A DNA stretch of 64,000 nucleotides from CAIKLP01 sp965279595 (GTDB lineage Bacteria > Bacteroidota > Bacteroidia > Sphingobacteriales > Sphingobacteriaceae). A program made the translations under genes and the position numbers. Shown here one piece after another: positions 36,001 through 47,763 of the stretch (position 1 is its first letter; each line of letters begins with the position of its first letter). The stretch lies in the NCBI GenBank assembly GCA_965279595.1, contig CBDIIF010000009.1:4703-68702 (forward strand), in the 5' to 3' direction. The notes beneath the pieces are model-generated. The model was not told the DNA's origin. It did not search any database and saw only the letters and a list, made by a program, of their open reading frames with translations.

Positions 36001-37923
36001 TTTTTATGGAATCAACTCTGTAATGATTTAATAATCTAGTTCATTGTTAAAACTTAATAGTGATCGAATACTAAAAAAATTTTAATGTTATTGGAATTAG
36101 TTATTTCTGCTTTTTTATATCTATTTAGGGATTAAGAGTATCAGCTTTATATTATTGATCAATTCAGTTATTGTTAATATAGTTTTATCCTTATTACTTA
36201 TGTCATATAGTTGTGAAATTAGTTTACCAACCTTATCGTATTATTATTATTAATTATCCTATATTAAGATAACATTTTCTAGAATTTGCGCATCTAAATT
36301 ATATTCGTTTATCTATCTATTTGTTACTAATTTGTATTCAGATAATAGGTCATCAAAATTATAATCTAAAATTTCTGCTATTTTGAAATATTAAATTGAT
36401 TAATTAATAAATAAATTACGTAATACATTACTTTATGCTTCTTCAACAAATTAACCAAAAACATTACCTAAAATATCATACATAATGTCAATATGCAACA
36501 ACAATTAATGCCAATTTTTACTCATTTCATCATATTCAGTTTATATTTATTCAATTTGTTATAACAAATATGGTTTATTCCGATTTTTGTTTTCTATTTC
36601 TTCTCTGAAATCTTGAACTAATTCTAGATAGCTGATTATCTTTTCAGAATATTCATTTAATTACTATACGAATTAACTTATTGGAATATTTTGTAATTAT
36701 TCAATAATTAAATTGCTTGATTGATTACTGTCTTCTTCTATTTGATCAGAAAATCCCTTCAACTATTCTAATTTTGGTAAATTCCTCTCGCCATTGATGA
36801 TATAATTTTAAATTGTTAAAAATTTAATTACTTACTACTGCAATATTCTATTTGCAATCGAATTTTCATCATTCTATTAGATGATCGATATGTTCATTTT
36901 ATAATCTACTACTTTTAATATTCTTTTAGTAATTAAATTCTGCCATTCTGTTTCAAGTTGATGATTATTTTTGATTATTTAAAACTATTTTTTTGTAATG
37001 ATGGGTTTATATGTAATAAGTTCACTGATAATTTTTATCCAACTGCACTTAATTAACCACTCACTAGAGTCTTTAACTAAAATCTTATAATTATTAGCCA
37101 GTTATTTGACTATCTTATTTACACCCTATCCTAATTGAATTTTTTCTATTATTCTGTATTTAAATTCTTCTAAATAAAATATTATAGTGAACAAATTTCT
37201 TTATTTTCTTTTCTTTATTTCTTTATATAAATATAAACCTCCTTATGCCAAAGAAGTCAATAAATCAGTACTCAGTTCTTCTAATGATGCTGATATACCG
37301 CTTATGATGCTTAGTAATACTTCTTTACCCTCTTCTGAGTTAGTTGGACATATTTCTATACAAGTTTTTATTAAAAATAATTCATAATAAATGCTATTGT
37401 AATATAATTGTTCTCCCTCTTAATTTAACAATTCTTCAATTTACTTAATAGTGGCCAATATTTATTATTATCTTTCCTGATCTAGTGGTATAATCTAATC
37501 TTGAGCATAATATTAAAATATTAATCGTGATATTTAATTACAAATAATTAAGATTTGTAATGAGATAAATCTTTGTGACAAAATAGTGTTTGTAACACAA
37601 TCCAATAAGCTTTCCAAGTTCTGTAATATCTATTTAATGTATTCCTTGGTCCTTTGATTATTTCTAGATGCCTAATTAATGAATAATGAATAATATTTTA
37701 TTTGCTTTATTGTCTTTAGAATATTATCCTAGGATTCTTGTGACTATATTGATTTGGATAAGTCATTTATGGTATCACATCGAGCTTAAAAATCCAGGAA
37801 AAATTATCGTATTATGTCATAATCTATGATGGAGTCATCTTGATTGCTAGATTCCAATTATACTTATGAAGAGCAGATCTATCCTCCTCCCCTGAAAAAG
37901 CTGTAGACATGAGGTTAATTCAT
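30052..37923 (-). CDS. NACHT - pentapeptide - WD40 protein (NLR-like STAND ATPase)
   Basis: One uninterrupted frame of 2623 codons runs from ATG (37921-37923) to TGA (30052-30054). I checked every in-frame triplet and found no TGA, and no intron is needed. Residues 1 to about 1200 are Gln/Glu/Leu/Ile-rich and look helical or coiled coil; the N-terminus reads MNQPHVYSFFRGGGQ. Walker A is LLIHGNAGSGKSLTA with Lys1257. Walker B is RLIFIMDSYDEL with Asp1343. 'RHKSIQEFLFAKES' at 1781-1794 is the conserved helical motif after NACHT. Pentapeptide-like repeats lie at about 1930-1975 ('GAIFQNCDLRHSKFDKVSIK'). From about 1990 to 2600 there are degenerate WD40 repeats (for example 'FSGHTAEITCMDVSQNGKY', 'IKFWDA'). 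STAND NTPases of this build act as ligand-triggered oligomerising switches. The cytosolic role and ligand here are unknown. It is the only large undamaged gene in the window. Confidence 0.93.
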
Positions 37924-38767
37924 GATGTTTATTTTTATTTAATCAAAATTTTGCTTAAATGTGAGATATGAAGAATATGACCATTGTAAATTAAATTCAC
38001 AAGATAATGAAATTGTGTATACCAAACTAAAAATTTCATCAAACCATTATATGGGACTGGGGGAATTATTAAGAAGGAAAAAAGTAGATGATTAAATAGA
38101 AGTTCTAACAAATTTTTCATCTTTATATAGAGATTACTTAAAAATGAAATGCTGAAGATTTAAAGTTATTGAACAGATAATTTTTATGACTTTATTAGTC
38201 ATTATCATTTTAAATTTAATTAAATGTGAATTATTAATTATCTTTAATATATTGGAAAGAATCTTATATTAAAAATGACTGTAATAACTTACCCTCATTT
38301 AAATTTTCAAAAAATTTAAACAAATTAAGAGGTTATATTTTGGTAAGTTATATAAAAACGTTTACTACAAATCCAATAAGCTGTTAGTCTTTTTCAATTT
38401 TATGTCCAAAAACTTAACACCTTAATATCAAAAAATTATAAACATTCCACAAAATGATTGGGATTGAATGTTATCAAATGAAACAATTTGAAAAATCAGT
38501 TCCTTATTTATGATTAGACATCGATTTTTTGACGCTAGTCTTTATTTATACGAAAAAACTTAGAGGATTACACACTAAATATTGATTTAGATAAATTTCA
38601 CCCAGCTAACAAAATAAAAAAACAAAGAATTTCATTTATATTATTTTAACCTATAGAGAAGATATATCATTTCCTCTCAGTTCTAAGAAGACACTACTCT
38701 TGATTAAACAATATATTTTTGATAAACAAAAGAAAATTATATAAATAAATATATTCACCACCAGACC
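37924..38767. other. divergent intergenic region, NACHT gene / small ORF
   Basis: This region must hold the promoters of both the minus-strand NACHT gene and the plus-strand small ORF. It is AT-rich. The minus-strand open stretch at 37935-38120 shows no family features and is probably chance or leader sequence. I see nothing else. Confidence 0.5.
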
Positions 38768-39172
38768 ATGATAAATAACATAGAGTCAAATTCAGAATAT
38801 GATGCATTCCTAAAAATGTAAATATGTTTCACAGATATAATAATAGATTAAATCATTTAGATTAAAAAAAGTTTAAGAGATCTAGTATTCATAGAAAGAT
38901 AAAATAAAATGATACCAAAGGTATGTACTTATTAAACTTACTTAGATTAAGACACTTTAGCATATTCGTCATATGATAAACAGTAGCTTAATAAAATTTA
39001 GAAGACTATATCACATCTAAGAGTAATTGGCTATTACGAGATTGAAATTCAGATGATAGATATAATACTGACAATTTAAAGGATATTGAAGACTAAATTT
39101 GATAAAATGATGAATAGGACTTAAAAAGAAAGAATTGAAATGTATATTACTTGTGTTATTACAGAAAACTGA
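38768..39172 (+). CDS. small unknown protein, 134 aa
   Basis: ATG 38768 to TGA 39170-39172 is open in the ciliate code (MINNIESNSEYDAFLKMQIC...). It is Ile/Gln/Lys-rich, probably helical, with no signal peptide and no motif I recognise; a short 'HLRVIGYYEIEIQMIDIILT' stretch is the best-conserved part. A decayed relative lies at 880-1105, showing the sequence belongs to a duplicated unit. A possible alternative is a 25-nt intron beginning at GTATGT near 38921, but the unspliced frame is open, so I did not use it. No function is proposed. Confidence 0.5.
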
Positions 39173-40007
39173 TATATATTGAATCATCTATTCGGATGAG
39201 ACCTATACTTATATGATTTTACTTTCATTTTATCTTTAAAGAAGAATCACTATTATTATAACACAAATAATATATTACGAAGTAAATAAATTTTATAAGA
39301 AAATGAAATTTATAATAAAATTATTTTTTATCTTTCTTGAAAAAATTATATATCAAATCCTTTTAGATTCTCTTAGATTTAGGGGATGTCAAAATGAGAG
39401 TTCTTAGTCACAGCAGAAAACAGAAGTCTTCAAGAGGAGAATTCCAAAATTGTATGACTATTAATTATTACTATTTAAATATAATATTAATATAAATTAA
39501 AAATCTTCTATGGGTTTTGAGAACAAAAATTCAAAAGCTTAGAAGAACTTCAAAGGGTAAATAAGGCAAGGATATAATTATGTTATAGAAAAGGCAATTT
39601 CACTAATTTGCCCATTGTATCTTTTTTTTTTTTGTTAAAAACTATTTAAATATAGTAAATTTATAACAAGAAATGCTTATTTTTTGTTCTATTTTCTTTA
39701 AGCTCTTTGAGTGAGATGAGTAAAAATAAAAGAATTTTTTTTTAACCAATTTGATCTAACTGAAAGAATTTTTGCTAAAAGAAATTCTTTTACCTTCAGC
39801 AAAACCTGAATTCACAGAGAATCATCTGATAATTTATTAGGGTAACAGATTTTGTATGCATGGATCTATTGAGCTATAGAATAAAAAAAAATTTAAGGAG
39901 AAAAATGCCCTAAAGAAATCAGTTAGATTGAATTTAGTACGCATTAAGGCCTTATTACTAAAATGGAATCTTGTTTTGAAATATATTAATTTAAAAAAAT
40001 CATCGTT
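39173..40007. other. intergenic upstream of antigen 3
   Basis: It is AT-rich with several poly-A/T runs (e.g. near 39630). The 130-bp flank shared by antigens 1 and 2 is not recognisable here, so antigen 3 appears to have a different promoter. No gene is seen. Confidence 0.5.
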
Positions 40008-40180
40008 ATGAAGGCACTTATTCTAATAGTGATTCTAATAGCATTAACAGCCACACAAACAACAGTAACACCCAAGTCTCAATGTGTGCAGTAATTTATT
40101 GAACCTAGCTGATTGTCTTGCATTATCTGGATGCACATGGACTTCAAACTCAACAAACACTAGAACAGCTTCAACAACAG

Positions 40181-40204
40181 GCAAGATTTTTTTTAATTTT
40201 TAAG
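40181..40204 (+). other. GC-AG intron 1 of antigen 3 (24 nt)
   Basis: It starts GCAAGA and ends TTTAAG, exactly where antigens 1 and 2 have a GT-AG intron; splicing gives '..TTG-TCSN'. The length is 3n and it contains no TGA, so retention would add eight residues (GKIFFNFQ-like) without a stop. Confidence 0.75.
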
Positions 40205-40468
40205 GAACTTGTTCTAACTCAACAACAACGACTCCAGTTACTGTTATACCATCATTTTGTGGGTCTTTTGTTAATTCAACGGCCTGTGCAGGAACACTTG
40301 GCTGCGCATTTTTCAACAGCAGTTGTTAAATATTTACCGGGTGCTCAGCTTATGTCCAAACAACTAACATAGCCTGCCAAGCAATAAGCACGTAATGTAC
40401 CACAGATAGCACTAGGTGTGTACAGCCAAGCCCTTGCTAAACTTACACCACCCAAGCAATATGTATAG

Positions 40469-40494
40469 GTACAAATAATTTCAAATATATTTAG
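40469..40494 (+). other. intron 2 of antigen 3 (26 nt)
   Basis: It begins GTACAA and ends ATTTAG. Removal joins 'QAICI' to 'GNIATSGAKQCKW'. The position equals intron 2 of antigens 1 and 2, supporting those introns too. Confidence 0.85.
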
Positions 40495-42324
40495 GAAACA
40501 TCGCTACTTCAGGTGCTAAATAATGTAAATGGACAGCTGGAACAGGAACAGCAGGAACTTGTGGTGATATGAGTTGCACAGATGCTCCCACAACATTCAA
40601 TACATTAGTTCTATGTTAAGGATGGATTATTAATTGCTTCAGCACAGGCAATGGATGCGTCGCCTCATTGGGATTATGCAGCTCCTATACTGCATGTACA
40701 GGAATGATAGGAAGTGATGGCCCTTGCACCTCAAACACAGGATCCACTGCATGCAGACCTCTTGCATGCACAGACGCCCCAACTTCGACAACACTTACAA
40801 ATTACAGCATGTAGCACATTTCTAGCTGGATGTGTTACCACAGGCAAAGGTTGTGTTAGTACTTTACAGGCATGTAATTCTTACGCATAGACACTTGGTT
40901 GCTCAGGATTAATCGGAAGTGATGGTAGCTGTACGAATGATACAATGGGAGCTACATGTAGAGCTCTCGCTTGCACAGACGCACCAGCAAGTACTTCAAC
41001 TGATGCTGCATGTAATACTTTTAAGTCAGGATGCTAAACTACGGGTGCAGGATGTGTGGCAGCTAAGGGGCAATGCTCATCATATCAAGGAACAACTACC
41101 ACTTGCACAAGCTTCATTGGAACAGATGGAAATTGCAAAGGGACAGGATCAACTGTAGGACCATGCACTGTAAAAACATGCGCAGATGCACCAACTTCCT
41201 TGAATACTAACACTGCTTGTTCTGCCTTCCAGACTGGCTGCATTACAACGGGAGCTGGTTGCGTTTTAACTTTAGGATCATGCTCGACTTATCAAGGGAC
41301 AGCATCAACATGCACTCTATACAGAGGATTAGATGGTAATTGCACTGCCCCAGCCTCACAGACATCATCTGCTTCTTGTATCGCAAAGGTCTGCTCAGAT
41401 GCGACTAGTTCATTATCTACTAATGCAGCATGCTAAGCATTTTCATATTAATGTGTTACGAATGGTGCAGGGTGTATATTACCAGGAAGCTGTGATACTA
41501 TTGGGTCAGCACTATCTTGTCAAGGAGTCAGTACTTGTAATTCAGGATCGATTTGTCTCAATAGAACCTCATGTTCCAACTATCTAACATAATCATAATG
41601 TTTATTGAATTAATAATAATATGTTTCACCAGGGACCACTACAACCTATCTTAGATTTTGTACATGGAGAACAACTTGCATAAACAAAACTTGCTCAGCC
41701 CAGGCAGCAATCCTCACAACAGACGCAGCATGTGGAGCAGCATTAGCAGGATGCGTTACCAACGGAGCTGGTTGTGTCGAAATCTCTGAAGCCTGCTCAG
41801 TCTATTAAGGAACAAATCTAACCTGCCTGAATTTCAAAGGAGTGAATGGAACCAAGGTTTGCACATAATTATAAACACAAACATCGATAGCAACATGCAT
41901 TGATAGGACATGCGATAATGCAACCACAGCTAATGGCGCCACTTCAACTTATGCTAATACATCTGATTGCCAAGCTTATTTATCCACATGCTATTGGAAT
42001 GGAAATACAGGGTGCACGAGTGGAGGATGCTCATCATATTTCGGTCTACAGGCAGCTTGTTCAGCAATTACAACAGCAGGGCAAATCTGTTCTACAGTTA
42101 CTGTGGCAACTACGCCTTGTATTTTGAAATTATGCTAACACGCTGCATCAAATTTAAACACAGATGCTTCATGTTCAACATTTTTGACAGGATGCGTCAC
42201 TAATGGAGCTGGCTGCGTTCCTAACACCACATAATGTACATCATTTTCTGGGTCCCTTACTAAATGCTTGACATTAAACTAAAATACGAATTAATAATGT
42301 TCAAAAACAGCAAACTTTTGTAAG

Positions 42325-43620
42325 GCTAGGGCTTGTACAGATCCGGTCGTAAATCCCAGTGCTGCTACTTGCACAGCATATATTAATAATTGTGCCTTTA
42401 ACGGAACTAGTTGCGCAGTGGCTGCTGCTTGCACTTCTTATAACTTGACATCCTTTGCAGCTTGCAACGCGACAACTGATGGAGCGGGAAAAGCATGTGG
42501 ATGGGCAGCAGGAGGAACAACATGCAAAGCAAAGGCTTGCACAGATGAAATACCAAACCCAAGTGCTACGACTTGCAGAAATTATATTAATAATTGTGCA
42601 TTTAATGGAACTAGATGTGCTGCTGCTGCTGCTTGCACAAGTTATAATTTAACATCCTTCGCGGCTTGCAATGCGACGAGTGATGGAAGTTTTAATCTAT
42701 GTGGATGGGTAACAGGAGGAACAACATGCAAAGCAAAAGCCTGCACGGATTCAATACCAAACCTAAATGCTGCTACATGCACAGCTTATAAATATACTTG
42801 TAGATTTGTAGGATCCGCATGTGTAACTGCTGGGGCTTGTACTTCGTATAATTAAAATAATTAGACTGATTGTAATGCATTGACAGATGATTCAAGCGTA
42901 AGTTGTGGATACTAATCTGGTACAACTTGTTCAGCCAAGGCTTGCACTAACACAATTCCGAATCCAAATTTTGAGACATGTTACGCATATAATGCTTGTG
43001 CCTTTAATGGAACGAATTGCCTAGTACCAATTCCAAGTGGATTTGGATCTGCTATTGTTTGCACATAACACTTGTTTACAAATTTTGCTGATTGTAATAA
43101 GACAAGTGATGCTACAGGTACATAATGTGGATGGGCTACTGGAGGAACTACTTGTAAAGCTAAATAATGTACCGATGCAATTCCGAATCCAAGTGCAATT
43201 GTATGCTAAGCTTACGTTACTAATTGTGCTTTCAACGGAACTAATTGCACAGCCCCAGCTCATTGCAATACTTATGCTTAATCATCATTTGAAGCATGCA
43301 ATGCTCTAAGCGATGGAGCAGGAAACCGATGCAGTTGGGTTACTGGAGGTACAATGTGTAAAGCTAAAGCGTGCACAGATACAGTACCTAATCCTAGTGC
43401 CGATATATGCAGCAATTATTTTAGCTGTTTATTTGTATTAGGTGTATGTGCTGATAGAGCAAGTAATTGCACAAGCTATGCAGTTAATACATTTGCTGGC
43501 TGCAGCGTATTATATAGTGATGCAGGATCGTGTGGATGGATTTCTGGAGGAACAAATTGCAAATAAAGAGATTGCACCGACATAATACCTAATCCTTCAT
43601 AGTAGAGTTGTCAAAGCTAT
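42325..43620 (+). repeat. about seven tandem 67-75-aa modules in antigen 3
   Basis: Units begin 'AC(T)D.IPNPSA..C' at about 42330, 42535, 42739, 42940, 43165, 43370 and 43570, and contain 'CAFNGT.C', 'CTSYN', 'CN...D' and 'CGW..GGTTCKAK'. The period is about 200-225 bp. The first two units are the most alike, pointing to recent unequal exchange or conversion there. This is the variable cassette of antigen 3. Confidence 0.9.
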
Positions 43621-46407
43621 AAAAATACATGCCTTTTTAACGGAGTGGGTTGTTTCGCTAAAGCAGCATGCAACACTTATGCAGCTACAGGAAATACGGA
43701 CTCAGATAAAGCAAATTTATGCAATTCCTTCACTAACACTTCCTATTAATAATGCACTTACATTTCAGGAGCCAATTGTTCTAACGCAGCTGCTTGCTCT
43801 ACCTATACTTTAACAACTTTTGCTTAATGCATTTTAATGATGAATACCTCCGGAACATTTTGTGGATTCACTGATGGGGCCTCAGCTTGTTCAGATAGGA
43901 CTTGCATTTAATAATTAGATGAATCCTTATGTAACAATACTTGGGCAACTGGATGTGTTGTTGATTAAGTGTCTCAATGTAGCACAAAAGCTTGTAATCT
44001 AGCAGCAACCTCACTATCAACTAATGCTGCCTGTGCTTTATATAGATAAGGATGCGTTACAAATGGAGCTGGATGTGTGGAATCAAGTGCTTTGTGCTCA
44101 GCATATCAAGGAACTCTAGTAACATGCTAAACATTCACAGGGGGAGCTGATGGTCTTTGTAACAATGTACCTGGAGCCACTTCTACTACTGCTTGTATTG
44201 CAAGAACCTGTGCTGCTAATACCACTGCCACTACTAGTGCTGCTTGTACAACATGGAAAAATGGATGTGTTTGGACGGGAACTACAGGATGTAAAGATGC
44301 TTCTACTTGTGCCGGATTTAATGGAACAATTGATTCATGCCCAACATTTACAGCTACCGATGGCCCATGTTCAGGAACAGGATCGACATCAGCAGCATGC
44401 ATTTCCAATTCTACAATATGTAATTAAGCTCCGGCTACATTCGCCACTCATGCTCAATGCTAATCATGGCACACTAATTGTATGACCAATGGATTTGGAT
44501 GTATATCTTCAACCGGAGTGACTTGCAACATGATAGTCTCACCCATAGTCTGCCCTCTTTATAAGCCTTCTCTAAGTATAGGAGGATCAAATGTTGCTCT
44601 AGGTTGTGACCTTGCTAATGAATGCCTCACTAAGCCATCTACCTGTGGAGGATTTTCAACAGCATTTCAATGTAACAATGTTCCAATATCTGGATAAACA
44701 ACAGTCACTTGTGCTTGGAGTACAGTCTCAAATTCATGCATAAATCTAACTTGTACCCTATTACCAGTAACTCTTACGACTGATTCTGGTTGCTCTGCCG
44801 CCCTTTCAACTTGTACAACAAATGGATCTGGTTGTGTCGCTAAAGGAGCTTGTTCAACATATAATAAAATAGCTTGTGGACCAGCCACAACCACCGATAC
44901 ATAAAAGTAATGTATTTGGGCCAGTCCAATTTGCAGACCTATCGTCTGCTCAGATAACACAACTGCTACCTCTGATGCTGCTTGTAATACCTATTTAACT
45001 GGTTGTAGAACAACTGGATTAGGATGTTCAAACTCTTTGACATGCTCATCTTTCACTTCAGCTGCATTCTGCCTTAAAGATTAAAACAACAATCCCTGCC
45101 TTTGGTATAGAGGAACTTGTATTAATTATACAAAATGTACAGATGTTGCAGCTGCTACACATGCTCTATGCTAATAAGTATCACCACTCTGCACAACCAA
45201 CGGAATAACTTGTATTGCAATTACAGGGTGCTCGATTTTCACATTATAAGCCAGCTGCATTATAGGAACTGATGGAAATTGCGGATGGTTGCCAGCTGCT
45301 GGAAGTGTTGCTTAATGTGCTTTATATACCACATGCACTGCTGCTTAAGGAACGACTACAGCATAATGCTCACTTTGGGGATCCACTTGCGTATCTAATG
45401 GAACTTCCTGCCTCTCTAAGACAACCTGTTCTGCTTATACCACTTAAGTCGGTTGTGGAAATGCAGGAACTGATGGAACATGCTTCTATGTTATCCCAAC
45501 TGGTACTACAACTACAGGAACTTGCAGATTATAAATATGCTCAGATGCTACCTCTGCAACAGCTAAAAGTATCTTAACTCACTCTGGGTGTATTGGATTT
45601 ACAGCTACCACTCCTTGCACAACCTCAGGTACTGCTTGTATCCCATAATCAACTTGTGGATCATATGCTGTCTAGGTTGGTTGCGTTTAAGGAACTGACG
45701 GAATGTGTTTTTGGGCAACTTCCACTACAATTGCAACAACAACAACACCTGCTACAACATCAAGTGTTTGCAGATTAAAATAATGCACAGATTCAATATT
45801 GACATCAAGCCTATCATGTGCCACTGCATTGTCCGGAATAAAATGTGTTTCTAATGGAGTTAATTGCATACCTTAATCATCATGCTCCTAATATACAGCT
45901 AGAGAAGCCTGTCTCGGAGGTGGATCAGACGGTCAATGTGCCTTCACACCAGGAACTAATACAACAACCCCAAATGTAGGAACTTGCGCTCAATTTACAT
46001 CATGTGCTTCAGCAAATGCAGATAGTGTCACTTGTGGATCAAGAACTGATGCTTGTTTCTTTAATTCAACAACAACAAATGGTACAACAATCTCATCATG
46101 CTCCTCTCATACATGTGCAACAAAAGCATTAGGATCGACTTGTTAAGCAGTCCCAAGTTTCGATTTATCCACATATTCGATATGTGTAATTTCTGGAACT
46201 ACCTGTGCCCCAGGTAATCCAGCATAATTCACATAATCTCAATGTTATTCCAATTCAATAAGAACTTATACCTGGAATCCAACAACAAGCTCATGTTAAC
46301 TATGTTAAATTCAAACAGCAACTCCCAATAATACAAACAACACAAACAACTCCACCAACACCTATGGATTTTTAATCAGTCTATAGATCGTGGCATTCAT
46401 GTTCTGA

Positions 46408-47763
46408 TTATCATAAATACAAATCATCTGGAAAAATATATTAATAAAATTAAATCATCAGCCAGAGGAGTGTATTATTTTCCATTTATCATTCTCCTTC
46501 TGTCTTGATGCTCTAATCGATGAATACTTCTTTATTTGCTTATTCTAATGGAGAGACATGAATTCATTAAAACTCATTCAAAATCAAGAGATATTCTGAG
46601 AGGCCTTTAGTTTATGATTTGACATACCTTAAGTATTTCATAAGTTCTAAAATAATTTCTTCCTCAAAATCAGCTTTATTATTCTACACAGTTTGTAGAA
46701 ACCTACTGCTAGTGGAGCTAAGGTAAAGTCAAAGTCATTGCCTATTTCCACACAGACTAATATAAGTTTTACTCACAAGCTAATACAACAAAATTTATTA
46801 CATTTATTGAAACACGGAATTAATGGATTAACTATCTTTCAATACTAGTGAATCATCCAAAGATACTCTTCAAAATAGTTTTGAATAATTATTTCATTTA
46901 TTAAATCCATCCACTAAAATATAATAATAATTTGTTACATAAGCTCATAGCAATAATGTATCACACTTATTGAATGAGTTATTAAAGTTAGCATGATATA
47001 TTATTTAGTGCTAAAGGACCCAAAAATCTCATCCTAATTGCATTTTTTATATTAAATAATATTTTTTAAGAAATATACTCCAATAAGTAATAAATCATTT
47101 TCCTTAAATTATGTAATTGAACAAAATATTATAACATAAAACATGGTACTATACGAAGTAATATTAATGGTTAAGCACCAATTCTCTTTTTCAAAGACCA
47201 ACTAAAACAGAGAAAACAGCAAAATAATTAAATTATGCAGGGAGAACATAAAATTAAATGCAGATAAATGGTTTTGTATATGGAAGACAAATAAATGTAA
47301 CACATATTTTTATTTAGATGGATTTAATACATAAATAATTATTCTAAAATAGTTGAAGAACAAATTAAGGGGATTCCTTCCACATATGTTAATCAAGTTC
47401 TTGAAATAAAAGGGATTCATAAACACTTATAGTTCTGATGTCCAATTAATGTAATAAAAAATTTTGTATTAGCATGTGTATCATCCGAAAGATGCTTTGA
47501 CTAAGCACCACCTTCAAAAGCTGTAAAGTGTCAACAAACTTTAAAATAACTAATTCATCAATTCTAGCTCAGGATGGCATATATAATATTGAAGAAAGAA
47601 ATAATCTTAGATTCCTCTACATAATTTAGCTATTTTGGTTTAATATAAATATATATAACATCTAACATAAAAAAATCCACGTTTATATCAAAAAATGTAA
47701 AATTCTAAATTGGTTTTATTTTATATAGATAAAACCTAAATCTTTTTTTTATAAAAAAAATTC
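46408..47763. other. intergenic region with a relic of locus A type
   Basis: About 47620-47720 resembles locus A at 25010-25110 ('agctattttgg...aatataaatatat', then 'ttatat...aatgtaaaattct'), a decayed piece of the beta-helix region just upstream of locus B. The remainder (46408-47600) shows no gene. Confidence 0.5.

Larger units (their letters stand above)
40008..46407 (+). pseudogene. giant surface antigen 3, two indels and a GC-AG intron
   Basis: It starts with a clear signal peptide (MKALILIVILIALTATQTT) and ends with 'TYGFLISLQIVAFMF', a GPI-type tail. Between them are cysteine-periodic modules like those of antigens 1 and 2, about 2116 residues when lesions are ignored. Exons are about 40008-40180, 40205-40468 and 40495-46407. 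Lesion 1: in 'caatgtgtgcag' (40080-40091) two bases are missing, so the conserved C-V-C is broken and the signal peptide is out of frame with the rest. Lesion 2: an extra T at 40802-40803 ('acaaattaca'). After that the frame is clean for 5.6 kb with no TGA. The first intron begins GC. The central repeats differ from those of antigens 1 and 2. It may be a recent pseudogene or a silent gene; sequence error at these two sites must be excluded. Confidence 0.85.

Noticed and set aside
37187..37387. A 66-aa plus-strand protein
   Set aside because: It is antisense to the N-terminal region of the intact NACHT gene and shows no independent support.
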